NCBI RefSeq assembly: GCF_019801145.1
Contig: NZ_JAHVJQ010000001.1
Location: 620,001-684,000, forward strand
Origin: Leisingera aquaemixtae
Lineage (GTDB): Bacteria > Pseudomonadota > Alphaproteobacteria > Rhodobacterales > Rhodobacteraceae
Reading direction: 5' to 3'
DNA length: 64,000 nt
Position numbers and translations under genes: made by a program. Positions 10,423 to 20,379 of this stretch are shown piece by piece. Position 1 is the first letter of the stretch. Every line of letters begins with the position of its first letter. The notes below the pieces were generated by a model. The model did not search any database. It had not been told where the DNA came from and saw only the letters and a list, made by a program, of their open reading frames with translations.

Positions 10423-10512
10423 TTGCCCCATTGCCCGGCAGGCGGCTTTGCCACCGTAAGGGAAGCACGCGCCCTTGGCGCGTCCTCCTGCCTTTCCAGC
10501 AATACAGCCATG

Positions 10513-10541
10513 TTGACACAAAACGTGAACATGCGTAGAAC
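10513..10541 (+). promoter_or_regulatory. lexA promoter with overlapping SOS box
   Basis: A near-ideal promoter TTGACA (10513-10518), 17 bp, TAGAAC (10536-10541). The -10 overlaps GAAC-ATGCGTA-GAAC (10527-10541), a perfect match to the alphaproteobacterial LexA site (GTTC-N7-GTTC on the other strand). LexA bound here would block RNA polymerase, the expected autoregulation. Confidence 0.9.
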
Positions 10542-10573
10542 AAAAGAAAACACGAGGCACGGAGGGAGCGGCG

Positions 10574-11281
10574 ATGCTCACAAAGAAGCAACTTCAACTG
10601 CTGGAATTCATTCACAAACGCCTGCAGCGCGATGGCGTGCCCCCCAGTTTTGACGAAATGAAGACCGAACTCGACCTCAGGTCGAAATCCGGCATTCACC
10701 GGCTGATCACGGCGCTGGAGGAGCGCGGCTTCATCCGCCGCCTGCCGCACCGCGCCCGCGCCATCGAAATCATCCGTCTGCCCGAAAGCCTTGGCGGCAC
10801 CGGCGAGCCGCAGGGCTTCGCCCCCAAGGTGATCGAGGGCGGCCAGGCGAAAACCACGGCGCCGGCCCCGGCATCAGCAGACCCGCTGCGCCAGGCGGCG
10901 GTCGAACTGCCGGTGATGGGCCGCATCGCCGCCGGTGTCCCGATCGAGGCGATCAGCCAGGTTTCGCACCAGGTCTCGGTGCCCGGCGGCATGATCGCTC
11001 CTTCCGGCCAGCACTACGCATTGGAGGTCAAGGGCGACTCGATGATCGAGGCCGGCATCAACGACGGCGACATTGTGGTGATCCGCGAAACTTCGGCGGC
11101 GGACAATGGCGATATCGTGGTGGCGCTGGTCGAAGGCCAGGAGGCAACGCTGAAGCGCTATTTCCGCGAGGGTTCGATGATCGCGCTGGAGGCCGCCAAC
11201 CCGGTTTATGAAACCCGCCGCTACCCGGAGGATATGGTGGAGGTCCAGGGCCGCCTGGTCGGGCTGATCCGCACTTACTGA
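10574..11281 (+). CDS. lexA: SOS transcriptional repressor LexA
   Basis: 235 residues. The N-terminal winged helix (residues 1-70) binds SOS boxes. The C-terminal S24 domain has the self-cleavage bond Ala120-Gly121 in RIAAGVP, nucleophile Ser156 in KGDSM and general base Lys194 in ATLKRY. RecA-stimulated self-cleavage inactivates it after DNA damage. GGAGGGA lies upstream of the ATG. The promoter carries its own operator, and a second one is in front of uvrA at 62.2 kb. Its 3' end overlaps convergent comEC by 7 bp. Confidence 0.97.
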   Translation: MLTKKQLQLLEFIHKRLQRDGVPPSFDEMKTELDLRSKSGIHRLITALEERGFIRRLPHRARAIEIIRLPESLGGTGEPQGFAPKVIEGGQAKTTAPAPASADPLRQAAVELPVMGRIAAGVPIEAISQVSHQVSVPGGMIAPSGQHYALEVKGDSMIEAGINDGDIVVIRETSAADNGDIVVALVEGQEATLKRYFREGSMIALEAANPVYETRRYPEDMVEVQGRLVGLIRTY

Positions 11282-13338
11282 CCTCCCGCGCCGGTCAGCA
11301 GCTGCCGCAGGCGGCGGATTTCCCGCCCCTCCGGCTGCCAGCCGGTCCAGGGGCGCTCGCCCGCCGCATCCCGCGCCGTAAGGAGTTTGCCTGTACGGGT
11401 CAGGGCCAGGCTGCCGGTCTGCCGCATTACCTCCGGTGTCAGCAGCAGGCAGCTGCTCGAGCCCGTCACGGTGGAAATAACGATATCCCTGTCTTTGCAA
11501 CTGCTTGCAGCCGAAAGTTTGCGCTTGCCCGGCGCATGTATAATGCGGAATCCGTCGCCCTGCCAGACCGGAAGGCCGTCCAGTTCGGCGGCCCAGCGGG
11601 ACGCAGAAACGGGTTGAGAGGCAGGATCGCCGTCATTCTCCAGCCAGATCTCCGCGGTGAAGCCCTGCCCCTTGGCCCGTGACAATGCGCGGCCTTCCGC
11701 CTCCATCACCCCGACCAGCCCTCCGGACTCGGCGATCAGGATGTCCGGGCGCTCCGCCATGGTCCACATCCAAAGCGCCGCTGCGGCAGGCAGCAGCCCT
11801 GCCAGCCGCAGCCGTCCCTGCCAGACCACCGCAAAGACAAAACCGCCGGCCAGCAGCGGCAGCACCCAAGGCCCCGGCGCCGCCGCATGGGAAACCGCGC
11901 CGTCAAAGCCGGAGACACTTCGGGCCACCCACAGGATCCAGTCCATACCCCATTGCATCAGCCTGAGGCCGATCCACTCCAGCCCGAACGGTGCCAGGCA
12001 CAGCGCCAGCACGGCGGCGGGAATCACCACCGTGCCCATCACTGGAACTGACAGCAGGTTCGCCAGCAAACCGTAGTGCGGGATGGTGTTGAAATGCGCC
12101 GCCGCAAAGGGGGCCGTCGCGGCCCCGGCGACGGCGGAGGAGATCACCAAAGCAGCAACGGGCCGCAGCCAGAGCGGCCCCAGCGCCACCTCCCCGTCCC
12201 TGATCGCGGCAAACGCCGCCACCAGCGCGGCGGTGGCGGCAAAGCTCATCTGAAAGCCGGGGCTCAGCAGGCTTTCGGGACGCCTCAGCAGCACGATCAG
12301 CGCCGCCACCGCCACTGCTCGCAGGGTGATCGCCCGCCGGTTCAGCAGAACAGCGCCAAACATCACGGCCACCATGACAAAGGCGCGCTCTGTCGCCACA
12401 TTGCCGCCTGACAGCAGCAGATAGCCGGCCCCGGCTGCCAGCGCCGCCGCGGCGGCCAGTTTCTTGACCGGCCAGCGCAGTGCAATCCAGGGCACCAGGC
12501 ACATCAGGCTGCGCAACGCAGCAAACACAAACCCCGTGAGCAGCCCCATGTGCAGGCCGGAAATTGCCAGCAGATGCGCCAGGTTGCTTTTCCGCAGCGC
12601 GGTCAGTGTCTCCTCGCCGACGCCGCTGCGGTCGCCGGCTGTGACGGCAGCGGCAAACCCGCCGGTCTCCCCAGGTATTTGCTGTTGCAGATATTGCGCC
12701 AGCCTGCGGCGCAGTTGCTCAACCGGCACCTCGCTGCCCGGCGCTTCCGCCAGCAGCACTGGCACCCTTGTATAGCCCAAGCCTCCAAGCTGCTTGAACC
12801 AGGCGTGGCGGCGGAAGTCGAAGCCGCCAGGCTCCGCCGGCCCCTGCGGCGGCAGCAGATGCGCGGTGGTCATTACCCGCGCGCCGGGCGGCGGTATGCC
12901 TGTCTGCCCCTTCAAGGAAACCCTGACCCGCGCAGGCGTATCCAGCGGCGGTACCCGGTCCAGCCTGACCTGATCAAGGGTCAGCCGCAGCGCATCCGTG
13001 GGCGACCGGTCCACCGCCGCCACCCGCCCCTCAACCGGGCCGTAATAGCGGAAATCCAGAACCGGGGCCGCCACCAGATGCGTCCGCGCATAAGCCAGGC
13101 ACACCCCTGCCGCCAGCAGTGCAGGCGCCCAGAGCAGAAAGGCCAAAGGCCGCCGCAGCAGCGCGCCCGCGCAAAACAGAAGAGAAACACAGGCCAGACC
13201 CGCGGCCGCCGCGGCGTTAGGTTCGGCTTTCAGGCTGAAATAGGCCCCGATCCCTGCGCCCAGAAACACCGGCGCCCAGGGAAACAGGCTGCCGCGCTGT
13301 GCTTGCAGAACGTCGCTGATGGCAGTGCCAAGGCGCAT
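11275..13338 (-). CDS. comEC: ComEC/Rec2-family DNA uptake channel protein
   Basis: About 687 residues from the ATG at 13338; a GTG 14 codons upstream (13380) is an alternative start. ComEC is the inner-membrane channel for DNA uptake in natural transformation. The sequence shows N-terminal membrane helices, a DUF4131-like soluble domain, then the polytopic Competence domain with [13 protein letters not shown]. The C-terminal region resembles the beta-lactamase-like domain but I cannot find an HxHxDH metal site, so nuclease activity looks lost. It is convergent with lexA, overlapping by 7 bp, and divergent from gltX. Confidence 0.9.
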   Translation of the reverse strand: MRLGTAISDVLQAQRGSLFPWAPVFLGAGIGAYFSLKAEPNAAAAAGLACVSLLFCAGALLRRPLAFLLWAPALLAAGVCLAYARTHLVAAPVLDFRYYGPVEGRVAAVDRSPTDALRLTLDQVRLDRVPPLDTPARVRVSLKGQTGIPPPGARVMTTAHLLPPQGPAEPGGFDFRRHAWFKQLGGLGYTRVPVLLAEAPGSEVPVEQLRRRLAQYLQQQIPGETGGFAAAVTAGDRSGVGEETLTALRKSNLAHLLAISGLHMGLLTGFVFAALRSLMCLVPWIALRWPVKKLAAAAALAAGAGYLLLSGGNVATERAFVMVAVMFGAVLLNRRAITLRAVAVAALIVLLRRPESLLSPGFQMSFAATAALVAAFAAIRDGEVALGPLWLRPVAALVISSAVAGAATAPFAAAHFNTIPHYGLLANLLSVPVMGTVVIPAAVLALCLAPFGLEWIGLRLMQWGMDWILWVARSVSGFDGAVSHAAAPGPWVLPLLAGGFVFAVVWQGRLRLAGLLPAAAALWMWTMAERPDILIAESGGLVGVMEAEGRALSRAKGQGFTAEIWLENDGDPASQPVSASRWAAELDGLPVWQGDGFRIIHAPGKRKLSAASSCKDRDIVISTVTGSSSCLLLTPEVMRQTGSLALTRTGKLLTARDAAGERPWTGWQPEGREIRRLRQLLTGAGGQ

Positions 13339-13417
13339 GCTTGCCCCCCGCCTTCTGGCCCGGTAGACAGGCGGAAACACTACGCCTCACATGGTTTCCA
13401 AAAGGTAAATCCTGCAC

Positions 13418-14818
13418 ATGACCCAACCGGTTGTCACCCGTTTCGCGCCCTCTCCCACCGGCTATCTGCACATCGGCGGCGCCCGCACTGCGCTGTTCAA
13501 CTGGCTTTACGCCCGCGGCCGCGGCGGCAAATTCCTGCTCCGGATCGAGGACACCGACCGCGAACGCTCCACGCCGGAGGCCACCGCCGCCATCCTGCAG
13601 GGCATGGAATGGCTGGGCTTGGACCATGACGGCGAAGTGATCAGCCAGTTCGAGCGCGCAGACCGCCACGCGGAAGTCGCGAAACAGCTGCTGGCCGAAG
13701 GCAAGGCTTACAAGTGCTTTGCCACCCAGGAGGAAATCGCCGCCTTCCGCGACCAGGCCAAGGCAGAGGGCAAATCCACCCTCTACCGTTCACCCTGGCG
13801 CGACGCCGATGAAGCCAGCCACCCGGACGCGCCTTACGTGATCCGCATCAAGGCGCCGCAGGACGGCGCCACCGTGATCAAGGACGAGGTCCAGGGCGAT
13901 GTGACCATCCGCAACGACCAACTCGATGACATGATCCTGCTGCGTTCCGACGGCACCCCGGTCTACATGCTGGCGGTGGTGGTCGACGACTACGATATGG
14001 GCGTGACCCATGTGATCCGCGGCGACGACCACCTGAACAACGCCGCCCGCCAGATGATGATCTACCAGGCGATGGGCTGGGATGTGCCGGTCTGGGCCCA
14101 TATCCCGCTGATCCACGGCGCCGACGGCAAGAAGCTGTCCAAGCGCCACGGCGCGCTTGGCGCGCAGGAATACCAGGCGATGGGTTATCCGGCTGCCGGC
14201 ATGCGCAACTATTTGGCGCGTCTTGGCTGGTCGCATGGCGATGACGAGTTTTTTACGGACAGCCAGGCCAAAGAGTGGTTTAATCTCGCTGGCATCGGCA
14301 AAAGCCCGGCCCGGTTCGACACCAAGAAGCTGGAGAATCTCTGCGGCCAGCACATTGCTGTTAGCGATGATGCCGCACTGCGGCAGGAAATCAGCGCCTA
14401 TCTGGCAGCTGCCGGGGAACCCGCCCTGACTGACGCGCAGTCACAAGGGCTGGAACGTGCGATGTATTGCCTCAAGGACCGGGCGCGCACTTTTCCTGAA
14501 CTGCTTGAAAAAGCGCATTTTATCCTTGCTTCACGGCCTCTTGAACGGGATGAGAAGGCAGAAAAGGCCCTGTCTTCTGTATCCGATGGTATACTGGAAG
14601 AATTGACGCCGCAGCTGCAAAATGCTAGCTGGGTCCGTGACGATCTGGAGGCGCTTCTGAACGCATTTGCAGAAGCCCATGATACCAAGTTCGGCAAGCT
14701 TGCAGGCCCCTTGCGGGCAGTGCTGGCAGGCCGGGCGGTAACGCCTTCGGTGTTCGACATGATGCTGATTCTGGGCCGCGAGGAAACCCTCGCCCGGCTC
14801 AAGGACGCAACAGGCTGA
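13418..14818 (+). CDS. gltX: Glutamyl-tRNA synthetase
   Basis: 466 residues, class I synthetase. The HIGH-type signature appears as [12 protein letters not shown] near the N-terminus and the KMSKS-type signature as KKLSKRHG near residue 240. The C-terminal anticodon-binding domain is complete. AAAAGG lies upstream of the ATG. Many alphaproteobacteria lack GlnRS and charge tRNA-Gln through a non-discriminating GltX; this cannot be settled from sequence alone. From about 14220 onward base composition is slightly less GC-rich than in the first half. Confidence 0.96.
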   Translation: MTQPVVTRFAPSPTGYLHIGGARTALFNWLYARGRGGKFLLRIEDTDRERSTPEATAAILQGMEWLGLDHDGEVISQFERADRHAEVAKQLLAEGKAYKCFATQEEIAAFRDQAKAEGKSTLYRSPWRDADEASHPDAPYVIRIKAPQDGATVIKDEVQGDVTIRNDQLDDMILLRSDGTPVYMLAVVVDDYDMGVTHVIRGDDHLNNAARQMMIYQAMGWDVPVWAHIPLIHGADGKKLSKRHGALGAQEYQAMGYPAAGMRNYLARLGWSHGDDEFFTDSQAKEWFNLAGIGKSPARFDTKKLENLCGQHIAVSDDAALRQEISAYLAAAGEPALTDAQSQGLERAMYCLKDRARTFPELLEKAHFILASRPLERDEKAEKALSSVSDGILEELTPQLQNASWVRDDLEALLNAFAEAHDTKFGKLAGPLRAVLAGRAVTPSVFDMMLILGREETLARLKDATG

Positions 14819-14863
14819 CTGCGGTTCTGACACCCGGGCGCGCCTGTTTTTGAGACGACAACC

Positions 14864-14918
14864 CCTGCGCGGTTCCGCGCAGGCGCTGCCCCGCATGAGG
14901 CCGCCCGAACGGGGCAGC
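14864..14918 (+). other. Tandem hairpins in the gltX-gltA intergenic region
   Basis: Two inverted repeats lie back to back: CCTGCGCGG-TT-CCGCGCAGG (14864-14883) and GCTGCCCC...GGGGCAGC (14885-14918). There is no T-run after either one, so they are not classic terminators. They lie 30 bp upstream of the gltA ATG and may form a structured 5' leader or mRNA-stability element. Confidence 0.5.
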
Positions 14919-14947
14919 CTTCGTGCCCGCAACAGGAAGGGACATCT

Positions 14948-16243
14948 ATGACCGAGACACAGAAATCTGCCAAGCTCAGCCTCAATGGCGAAACCTACGA
15001 GCTGCCCATTTTCTCACCGACGGCCGGGCCAGATGTTCTCGACATCCGCAAGCTTTACGCGCAGGCAGGCGTGTTCACCTATGACCCGGGGTTCACCTCC
15101 ACCGCCAGCTGCGACAGCACCATCACCTTCATCGACGGCGACAAGGGCGAGCTGCTGCACCGCGGCTACCCGATCGACCAGCTGGCGGCGAAATCGCATT
15201 ACCTGGAAGTCTGCTACCTGCTGCTGTACGGCGAACTGCCGACCGCGGCGCAGCTGGAGGACTTCGAGACCCGCGTGACCCGCCACACCATGGTGCATGA
15301 ACAGATGCACAACTTCTTCCGCGGGTTCCGCCGCGACGCGCACCCGATGGCGACCCTGGTGGGTGTTGTCGGCGCGATGTCGGCCTTCTACCACGACTCG
15401 CTGGACGTGACCGACCCCTGGCAGCGCGAAGTTGCCGCGGTGCGCCTGATCGCCAAGCTGCCGACCATTGCGGCAATGGCGTACAAGTACTCGGTCGGCC
15501 AGCCGTTCGTGTACCCGCGCAACGACCTGGATTACGCCGCCAACTTCCTGCACATGTGCTTCTCGGTCCCGGCCGAGGAATACCACGTGAACCCGATCCT
15601 CAGCCGGGCGATGGACCGCATCCTGACCCTGCACGCGGATCACGAACAGAACGCTTCGACCTCCACCGTGCGCCTGGCGTCTTCCTCCGGCGCCAACCCG
15701 TTTGCCTGTATCGCGGCCGGCATCGCCTGCCTCTGGGGCCCGGCCCACGGCGGCGCCAACCAGGCCTGCCTGGAGATGCTCAAGGAAATCGGGACAGTCG
15801 ACCGCATTCCGGAGTTCATCGCCCGCGCCAAGGACAAGAACGACCCGTTCCGCCTGATGGGCTTTGGCCACCGCGTGTACAAGAACACCGACCCGCGCGC
15901 CAAAGTGCTCAAGCAGTCCGCGGACGAGGTTCTGGAACTGCTGGGTGTCGACGACAACCCGCTGCTGCAGGTCGCCAAGGAGCTGGAGCAGACCGCCCTC
16001 AATGACCCCTACTTCATTGAGAAGAAGCTGTTCCCGAACGTCGACTTCTACTCCGGCATCATCCTGGAGGCGATGGGCTTCCCGACCTCGATGTTCACCC
16101 CGATCTTCGCGCTGTCGCGCACCGTCGGCTGGATTTCGCAGTGGAAAGAGATGATCGCCGATCCACAGAACAAGATCGGCCGCCCGCGCCAGCTGTACCT
16201 GGGCGAGACACTGCGCGACTACGTGGACATCGAAAGCCGCTAA
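14948..16243 (+). CDS. gltA: Citrate synthase, type II
   Basis: 431 residues, the size of hexameric proteobacterial citrate synthases. It condenses oxaloacetate and acetyl-CoA at entry to the TCA cycle. The catalytic His lies in GPAHGGANQ and the second active-site His in MGFGHRVYK, with the Asp in NVDFYSG; all are present. AGGAAGGGA precedes the ATG. It is followed at once by a strong terminator, so it is probably transcribed alone. Confidence 0.97.
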   Translation: MTETQKSAKLSLNGETYELPIFSPTAGPDVLDIRKLYAQAGVFTYDPGFTSTASCDSTITFIDGDKGELLHRGYPIDQLAAKSHYLEVCYLLLYGELPTAAQLEDFETRVTRHTMVHEQMHNFFRGFRRDAHPMATLVGVVGAMSAFYHDSLDVTDPWQREVAAVRLIAKLPTIAAMAYKYSVGQPFVYPRNDLDYAANFLHMCFSVPAEEYHVNPILSRAMDRILTLHADHEQNASTSTVRLASSSGANPFACIAAGIACLWGPAHGGANQACLEMLKEIGTVDRIPEFIARAKDKNDPFRLMGFGHRVYKNTDPRAKVLKQSADEVLELLGVDDNPLLQVAKELEQTALNDPYFIEKKLFPNVDFYSGIILEAMGFPTSMFTPIFALSRTVGWISQWKEMIADPQNKIGRPRQLYLGETLRDYVDIESR

Positions 16244-16260
16244 GCGCCCGCCGTAAAGCA

Positions 16261-16291
16261 AAAAACGCCCCGCACATTGCGGGGCGTTTTT
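16261..16291. terminator. Intrinsic terminator of gltA
   Basis: A 13-bp perfect stem AAAAACGCCCCGC / GCGGGGCGTTTTT with loop ACATT, 17 bp after the gltA stop. The A-tract on the other side makes it potentially bidirectional, also serving the minus-strand genes ending at 16393. Confidence 0.93.
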
Positions 16292-16392
16292 CTGTTTGGA
16301 AGGGCAAGTCTGGGCCGGGGTTCAAGGCGGCCCGGAAACGCTGCGGCGGCGCTTCCAGGGATCAGGGCAAAACAGGCGGCCTCGCCCAGGCG

Positions 16393-17172
16393 TCAGCGCC
16401 CCTCGAACTTCGCGGGGCGTTTTTCCATGAACGCGGTTACCCCTTCCAGGAAATCGCGTGTCTTGCCGCATTCCCCCTGCAGATGCGCCTCGACCGAGAG
16501 CTGCTCCGCCAGGGTGCGGCCGTAGCTTTCGCGCAGGGCGGATTTGGTGGCGGCAAAGGCCTTGCTGGGGCCGCTGGCCAGATAGGCCGCGCGCTGGCGC
16601 CAATGGGCCTCGAATTCCGCGTCCGGCACCGCCTCCCAGATCATGCCCCAGTCGCTGGCCTGCTGCGCGCTGATGCGGTCGGCAAACAGCGCCGCGCCCA
16701 TCGCCTTGGCCAGGCCGATCTGGCGCGGCAGGAACCAGGTGCCGCCGGCATCCGGGATCAGGCCGATCCTGGTGAACGCCTGCATGAAGAACGCGCTGTC
16801 GCAGGCGATCACCACATCTGCTGCCAGCGCCAGGTTGGCCCCGGCCCCGGCTGCAGCGCCGTTGACCGCTGCCACCACCGGCACCGGGCAGTCATAGATC
16901 GCCTGCAGCATCGGCAGGTATTCGTCGCGCAGGGTGCGTTCCAGGTCCAGCGCACCGCCGCCGCTGCCCGCGTCGCTCAGGTCCTGGCCGGAGCAGAAGG
17001 CATCGCCTGCGCCAGTCAGCACCACGGCCCGCGCCTCGCGCGCGGCCAGCCCCATGGCATGGGTGATTTCCGAACGCATCTGGCTGGTCAGCGCGTTCTT
17101 GCGCGCTTCCCGGTTCAGCGTGACGACTGCCAGCCCGTCCTCTATCGAAAACAGGATTTCTTTGTATTCCAT
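16393..17172 (-). CDS. Enoyl-CoA hydratase/isomerase, PaaG-like
   Basis: 259 residues from the ATG at 17172; the longer open frame upstream starts out of context. Crotonase fold with oxyanion-hole residues in CSGQDLSDAG and NGAAAGAGANLA. The blocks IGLIPDAGGTWFLPR and DWGMIWEAV resemble PaaG (2-(1,2-epoxy-1,2-dihydrophenyl)acetyl-CoA isomerase), including the catalytic Asp of PDAGG. No other phenylacetate genes are nearby, so a general enoyl-CoA isomerase role is possible. It is the last gene of the minus-strand ccm run, 109 bp after ccmH. Confidence 0.75.
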   Translation of the reverse strand: MEYKEILFSIEDGLAVVTLNREARKNALTSQMRSEITHAMGLAAREARAVVLTGAGDAFCSGQDLSDAGSGGGALDLERTLRDEYLPMLQAIYDCPVPVVAAVNGAAAGAGANLALAADVVIACDSAFFMQAFTRIGLIPDAGGTWFLPRQIGLAKAMGAALFADRISAQQASDWGMIWEAVPDAEFEAHWRQRAAYLASGPSKAFAATKSALRESYGRTLAEQLSVEAHLQGECGKTRDFLEGVTAFMEKRPAKFEGR

Positions 17173-17281
17173 CGGATTGCCCCAACTAAAGTCCAATTGG
17201 CCGACAGGATTGTTTAAACCCCGCAGCCGGTTGGCAGGCATGGTGACGCAAAGCGGGCTGGCCGGAAAGACAGACCCGGCG

Positions 17282-17764
17282 TCAATCCTCGAGGATTTTC
17301 CGCAGCCGTTCCTGCTCTTCTTCGCTCAAGCGCTGTTCGGCCGCCTTGGGCTTTCTGGCCCGGCCGCGGACATAGAAGATGCCGATGACCAGTGCTGTTA
17401 GCAGCATCAGCGGCCCTGCCGCCCACAGCAGCCAGTTGGCGCCGCTGGTGGTGGGGCGCAGCAGCACGTACTCGCCGTAGCGGTCGACGATGAAATCCAT
17501 CGCTTCCCGGTCGCTGTCGCCGGCCACCAGCCGCTCCCGCAGCAGGACACGCAGGTCGCGGGCCAGTTCGGCGTTGGATTCATCAATGCTCTCGTTGCGG
17601 CAGACCAGGCAGCGCAGGTCCTTGGACAGCTCCCGCGCACGGCCCTCAAGCACCGGGTCGGCCAGCACCTCATCCGGCTCCACCGCCAGCGCAGGCGCCG
17701 GAACCACCAAGGAGACAGCCAGCACGCCGGCCAGGGCAAGGATCAGATAACGCAGCAGTTTCAT
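17282..17764 (-). CDS. ccmH: Cytochrome c maturation protein CcmH
   Basis: 160 residues. A signal sequence (residues 1-27), then the redox motif LRCLVCRN with Cys52 and Cys55, then one membrane helix (about 105-125). CcmH reduces the apocytochrome CXXCH disulfide in the periplasm before haem ligation by CcmF/CcmH. There is no fused CcmI-like TPR domain. Its start overlaps the ccmF stop by 4 bp, supporting coupled synthesis of the haem lyase partners. Confidence 0.93.
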   Translation of the reverse strand: MKLLRYLILALAGVLAVSLVVPAPALAVEPDEVLADPVLEGRARELSKDLRCLVCRNESIDESNAELARDLRVLLRERLVAGDSDREAMDFIVDRYGEYVLLRPTTSGANWLLWAAGPLMLLTALVIGIFYVRGRARKPKAAEQRLSEEEQERLRKILED

Positions 17765-19725
17765 TCCGCAGGCACTCCCGCCGATGGAGTCTTCCGCGCG
17801 CCCGCCGCGACCCGGAAGCGCCGGTCGCTAAGGCTCAGCAGACCGCCCAGCGACATCAGGATGCAGCCGGCCCAGATCCAGTTGGCAAAGGGCTTGATAT
17901 AGGTGCGCATGGTCCAGCTGCCGTCCGCCTGCTCGTCTCCCAGCACCACGTAAAGGTCGCGGGTCACGCGGTAGTCAATGGCCGCCTCGGTGGTCGGCAT
18001 CCGGCTGACCGGATAGTCGCGTTTCTCCGGGAACATCACCGCCTCCGGGCGGCCGTTGCGGGTGACTTCGACCCGGCCCTTGGTGGTGAAATAGTTCGGC
18101 CCCTGCTCGCGGCTCACGTCCGTCAGCACCAGGGTGAAGGCACCGACCTCAAACGGCTCGCCGATGCGGGCCACGCGGATATCCTCCTGCTCCCAGGCAG
18201 TCAGGCCCGCAATGGCAAAGATGGTGATGCCCAGGCCGCCATGGGCCACGGCCTTGCCCCAGTCCGCCCGCGGCAGCCGCAGCATGCGGCCAAGGCGGTT
18301 TTCGCGGCCGCTGCGCAGCCACAGGTCGGCCACCGCGCCAAAGACCATCCAGGAGCCTAGGAACAGCCCCACCGGACCCAGAGCGGAACGGCCGGTCTGC
18401 ATTGCCCAGGCCAAGACGCCCAGCGACACCGCCAGCAGGAACATGTAGCGCAGCTGCCAGGCCACCCGGCCGATCCGGCCGCGCTTCCACGGCAGCATGG
18501 CGCCAATCGGCATGATTAGACCCAGCACCACCATGAACGGCGTGAAGGCAGAGTTGAAGAACGGCGGGCCGACGCTCAGCTTGCGGGCAAAGACCATCTC
18601 CGCGACGATCGGCCAGACGGTGCCGAAGAACACCACGAAGCAGCTCACGGCCAGCAGGATGTTGTTCACCACCAGCGCGGTTTCGCGGCTCACCATGCCG
18701 AACAGCCCCTTGGCCTCCATCGCCTGGGCACGGGCAGCAAACAGGGTCAGCGCGCCGCCGGTGAAGAAGGCGAGGATGAACAGGATGAACACGCCGCGTT
18801 CCGGGTCGTTGGCAAAGGCGTGCACGCTGGTGATGATGCCGGAGCGCACGATGAATGTGCCGATCAGCGAGAAGCCGAACGCCAGGATCGCCAGCAGGAT
18901 GGTCCAGCTCTTCAGCGCCTCGCGCTTCTCAACCACGATGGCGGAGTGCAGCAGAGCGGCAGCCAGCAGCCAGGGCATGAAGGAGGCGTTTTCCACCGGG
19001 TCCCAGAACCAGAAGCCACCCCAGCCAAGTTCGTAATAAGCCCACCAGGACCCCAGCGCGATGCCGATGGTCAGGAACACCCAGGCCGCCAGCGTCCAGG
19101 GCCGCACCCAGCGGCCCCAGGCGGCGTCGATGCGGCCTTCGATCAGGGCGGCGACGGCAAAGGAGAACGCCATCGAAAGCCCCACATAGCCGAGGTAGAG
19201 GAACGGCGGGTGGAACGCCAGCCCCGGGTCCTGCAGCAGCGGGTTCAGGTCCTGGCCGTCAAACGGCGGCACCATCAGCCGCAGGAACGGGTTGGAGGTG
19301 AACAGGATAAAGGCAAAGAAGGCCACCCCGATCGACGCCTGCACCGCCAGCACGCGGGCCTTGAGCGTCGGCGGCAGGCCGCCGCCAAAGACCGAGGCCA
19401 TAGCGCCGAACAGGCTGACGATCAGCACCCACAACAGCATCGAGCCCTCGTGGTTCCCCCAGGTGCCGGAGATCTTGTAGAGCATCGGCTTGGCCGAATG
19501 GCTGTTGAGCGTCACCAGCTTCAGCGAGAAGTCGGAGGTGATGAACGCCCACATCAGCGCACCAAAGGAAAAGGCAGTGAACAGGAATTGCGCCTGCGCC
19601 GCCGGCTCTGCCACGGCCATCCAGCCGGGCCAGCGTTTATGGGCGCCGATCAAGGGGATAACGGCCTGCACGATGGCGATCATGAAGGCGAGGATAAGGG
19701 CGAAGTGGCCAAGCTCTGTAATCAT
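17761..19725 (-). CDS. ccmF: Cytochrome c haem lyase subunit CcmF
   Basis: 654 residues from the ATG at 19725 (MITELGHFAL). A polytopic inner-membrane protein with the tryptophan-rich WWD haem-handling motif WGGFWFWDP at residues 235-243 and conserved histidines in periplasmic loops. It receives haem from CcmE and joins it to apocytochrome c. The holin gene lies 78 bp upstream and ccmH overlaps its end by 4 bp. Confidence 0.96.
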   Translation of the reverse strand: MITELGHFALILAFMIAIVQAVIPLIGAHKRWPGWMAVAEPAAQAQFLFTAFSFGALMWAFITSDFSLKLVTLNSHSAKPMLYKISGTWGNHEGSMLLWVLIVSLFGAMASVFGGGLPPTLKARVLAVQASIGVAFFAFILFTSNPFLRLMVPPFDGQDLNPLLQDPGLAFHPPFLYLGYVGLSMAFSFAVAALIEGRIDAAWGRWVRPWTLAAWVFLTIGIALGSWWAYYELGWGGFWFWDPVENASFMPWLLAAALLHSAIVVEKREALKSWTILLAILAFGFSLIGTFIVRSGIITSVHAFANDPERGVFILFILAFFTGGALTLFAARAQAMEAKGLFGMVSRETALVVNNILLAVSCFVVFFGTVWPIVAEMVFARKLSVGPPFFNSAFTPFMVVLGLIMPIGAMLPWKRGRIGRVAWQLRYMFLLAVSLGVLAWAMQTGRSALGPVGLFLGSWMVFGAVADLWLRSGRENRLGRMLRLPRADWGKAVAHGGLGITIFAIAGLTAWEQEDIRVARIGEPFEVGAFTLVLTDVSREQGPNYFTTKGRVEVTRNGRPEAVMFPEKRDYPVSRMPTTEAAIDYRVTRDLYVVLGDEQADGSWTMRTYIKPFANWIWAGCILMSLGGLLSLSDRRFRVAAGARKTPSAGVPAE

Positions 19726-19803
19726 GGGGTTTCCTATACGCCTGTCTGCCGGGGGGGCCAATGGCAAACGCCGCGCCACGCCGCCGCAGAGGGCAAATTG
19801 TGA

Positions 19804-20379
19804 TCAGCTGCGTCGGGTTTTCCAGGCCTCCAGCGCCGGATTGGCATCGGCAGCGGTGGTTTCCAGCAGGGCAGCCGCATCGGTGCCGGTGCTGGCTGCT
19901 GCCGGTGAGTCTGACCGCAGGCGGTTCAGCACCGCAATCTCCTGCGCCACCTGCGGCACCCGCGCGATGCTGGCGGCCAGCCCTTGCTGGAACTCCTGGC
20001 TTTTCACCTGGTGGCGGGCGCCGAAGTAGAAGGAGACGATGACGCCCAGGAGCCACCACAGCGGTTCCGGCACCAGCGCCAGCCCCTGCATCCGGGCGGC
20101 GAACCAGACCGGATCGCTGAGGGCTGCGGCCAGCAGTGCCAGGGTTCCCAGCGCCAGCATCGGCCGCGGCAACCGGTTCACCCCGTCCATGAACCGGTCG
20201 AACCGGCTCTTGCCGCCATACTGGAATTCCGCCGCCAGCTGGCTCAGCGCGGCGGACTGCATCTGATGCGCCCGCGCCGCGCCGGCCTCTGTGTTCTCGC
20301 GGAAAACTTCAACGGTCTCCCGCAAGACATTGCGTCGGCTTCCGAAAATCAATCCCAAGACATTTGCAATCAGCCCCAT
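19804..20379 (-). CDS. Holin family protein (GTA_holin_3TM type)
   Basis: 191 residues from the ATG at 20379. A short hydrophobic N-terminus (GLIANVLGLIFGS), a charged helical stretch, two clear membrane segments around residues 62-110, then a hydrophilic tail. This layout matches the three-TM holin family linked to gene transfer agent release in Rhodobacterales. It overlaps the endolysin gene by 10 bp, as expected for a lysis cassette. In Rhodobacter capsulatus the equivalent endolysin/holin pair lies away from the main GTA cluster. Here it sits between ccmE and ccmF. Confidence 0.8.
   Translation of the reverse strand: MGLIANVLGLIFGSRRNVLRETVEVFRENTEAGAARAHQMQSAALSQLAAEFQYGGKSRFDRFMDGVNRLPRPMLALGTLALLAAALSDPVWFAARMQGLALVPEPLWWLLGVIVSFYFGARHQVKSQEFQQGLAASIARVPQVAQEIAVLNRLRSDSPAAASTGTDAAALLETTAADANPALEAWKTRRS

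Noticed and set aside
16396-16427. Terminator-like CGCCCC...CGGGGCG followed by T5
   Set aside because: It lies within the final codons of the PaaG-like gene (KRPAKFEGR) and faces the plus strand, where no gene needs it; the real terminator is at 16261-16291.
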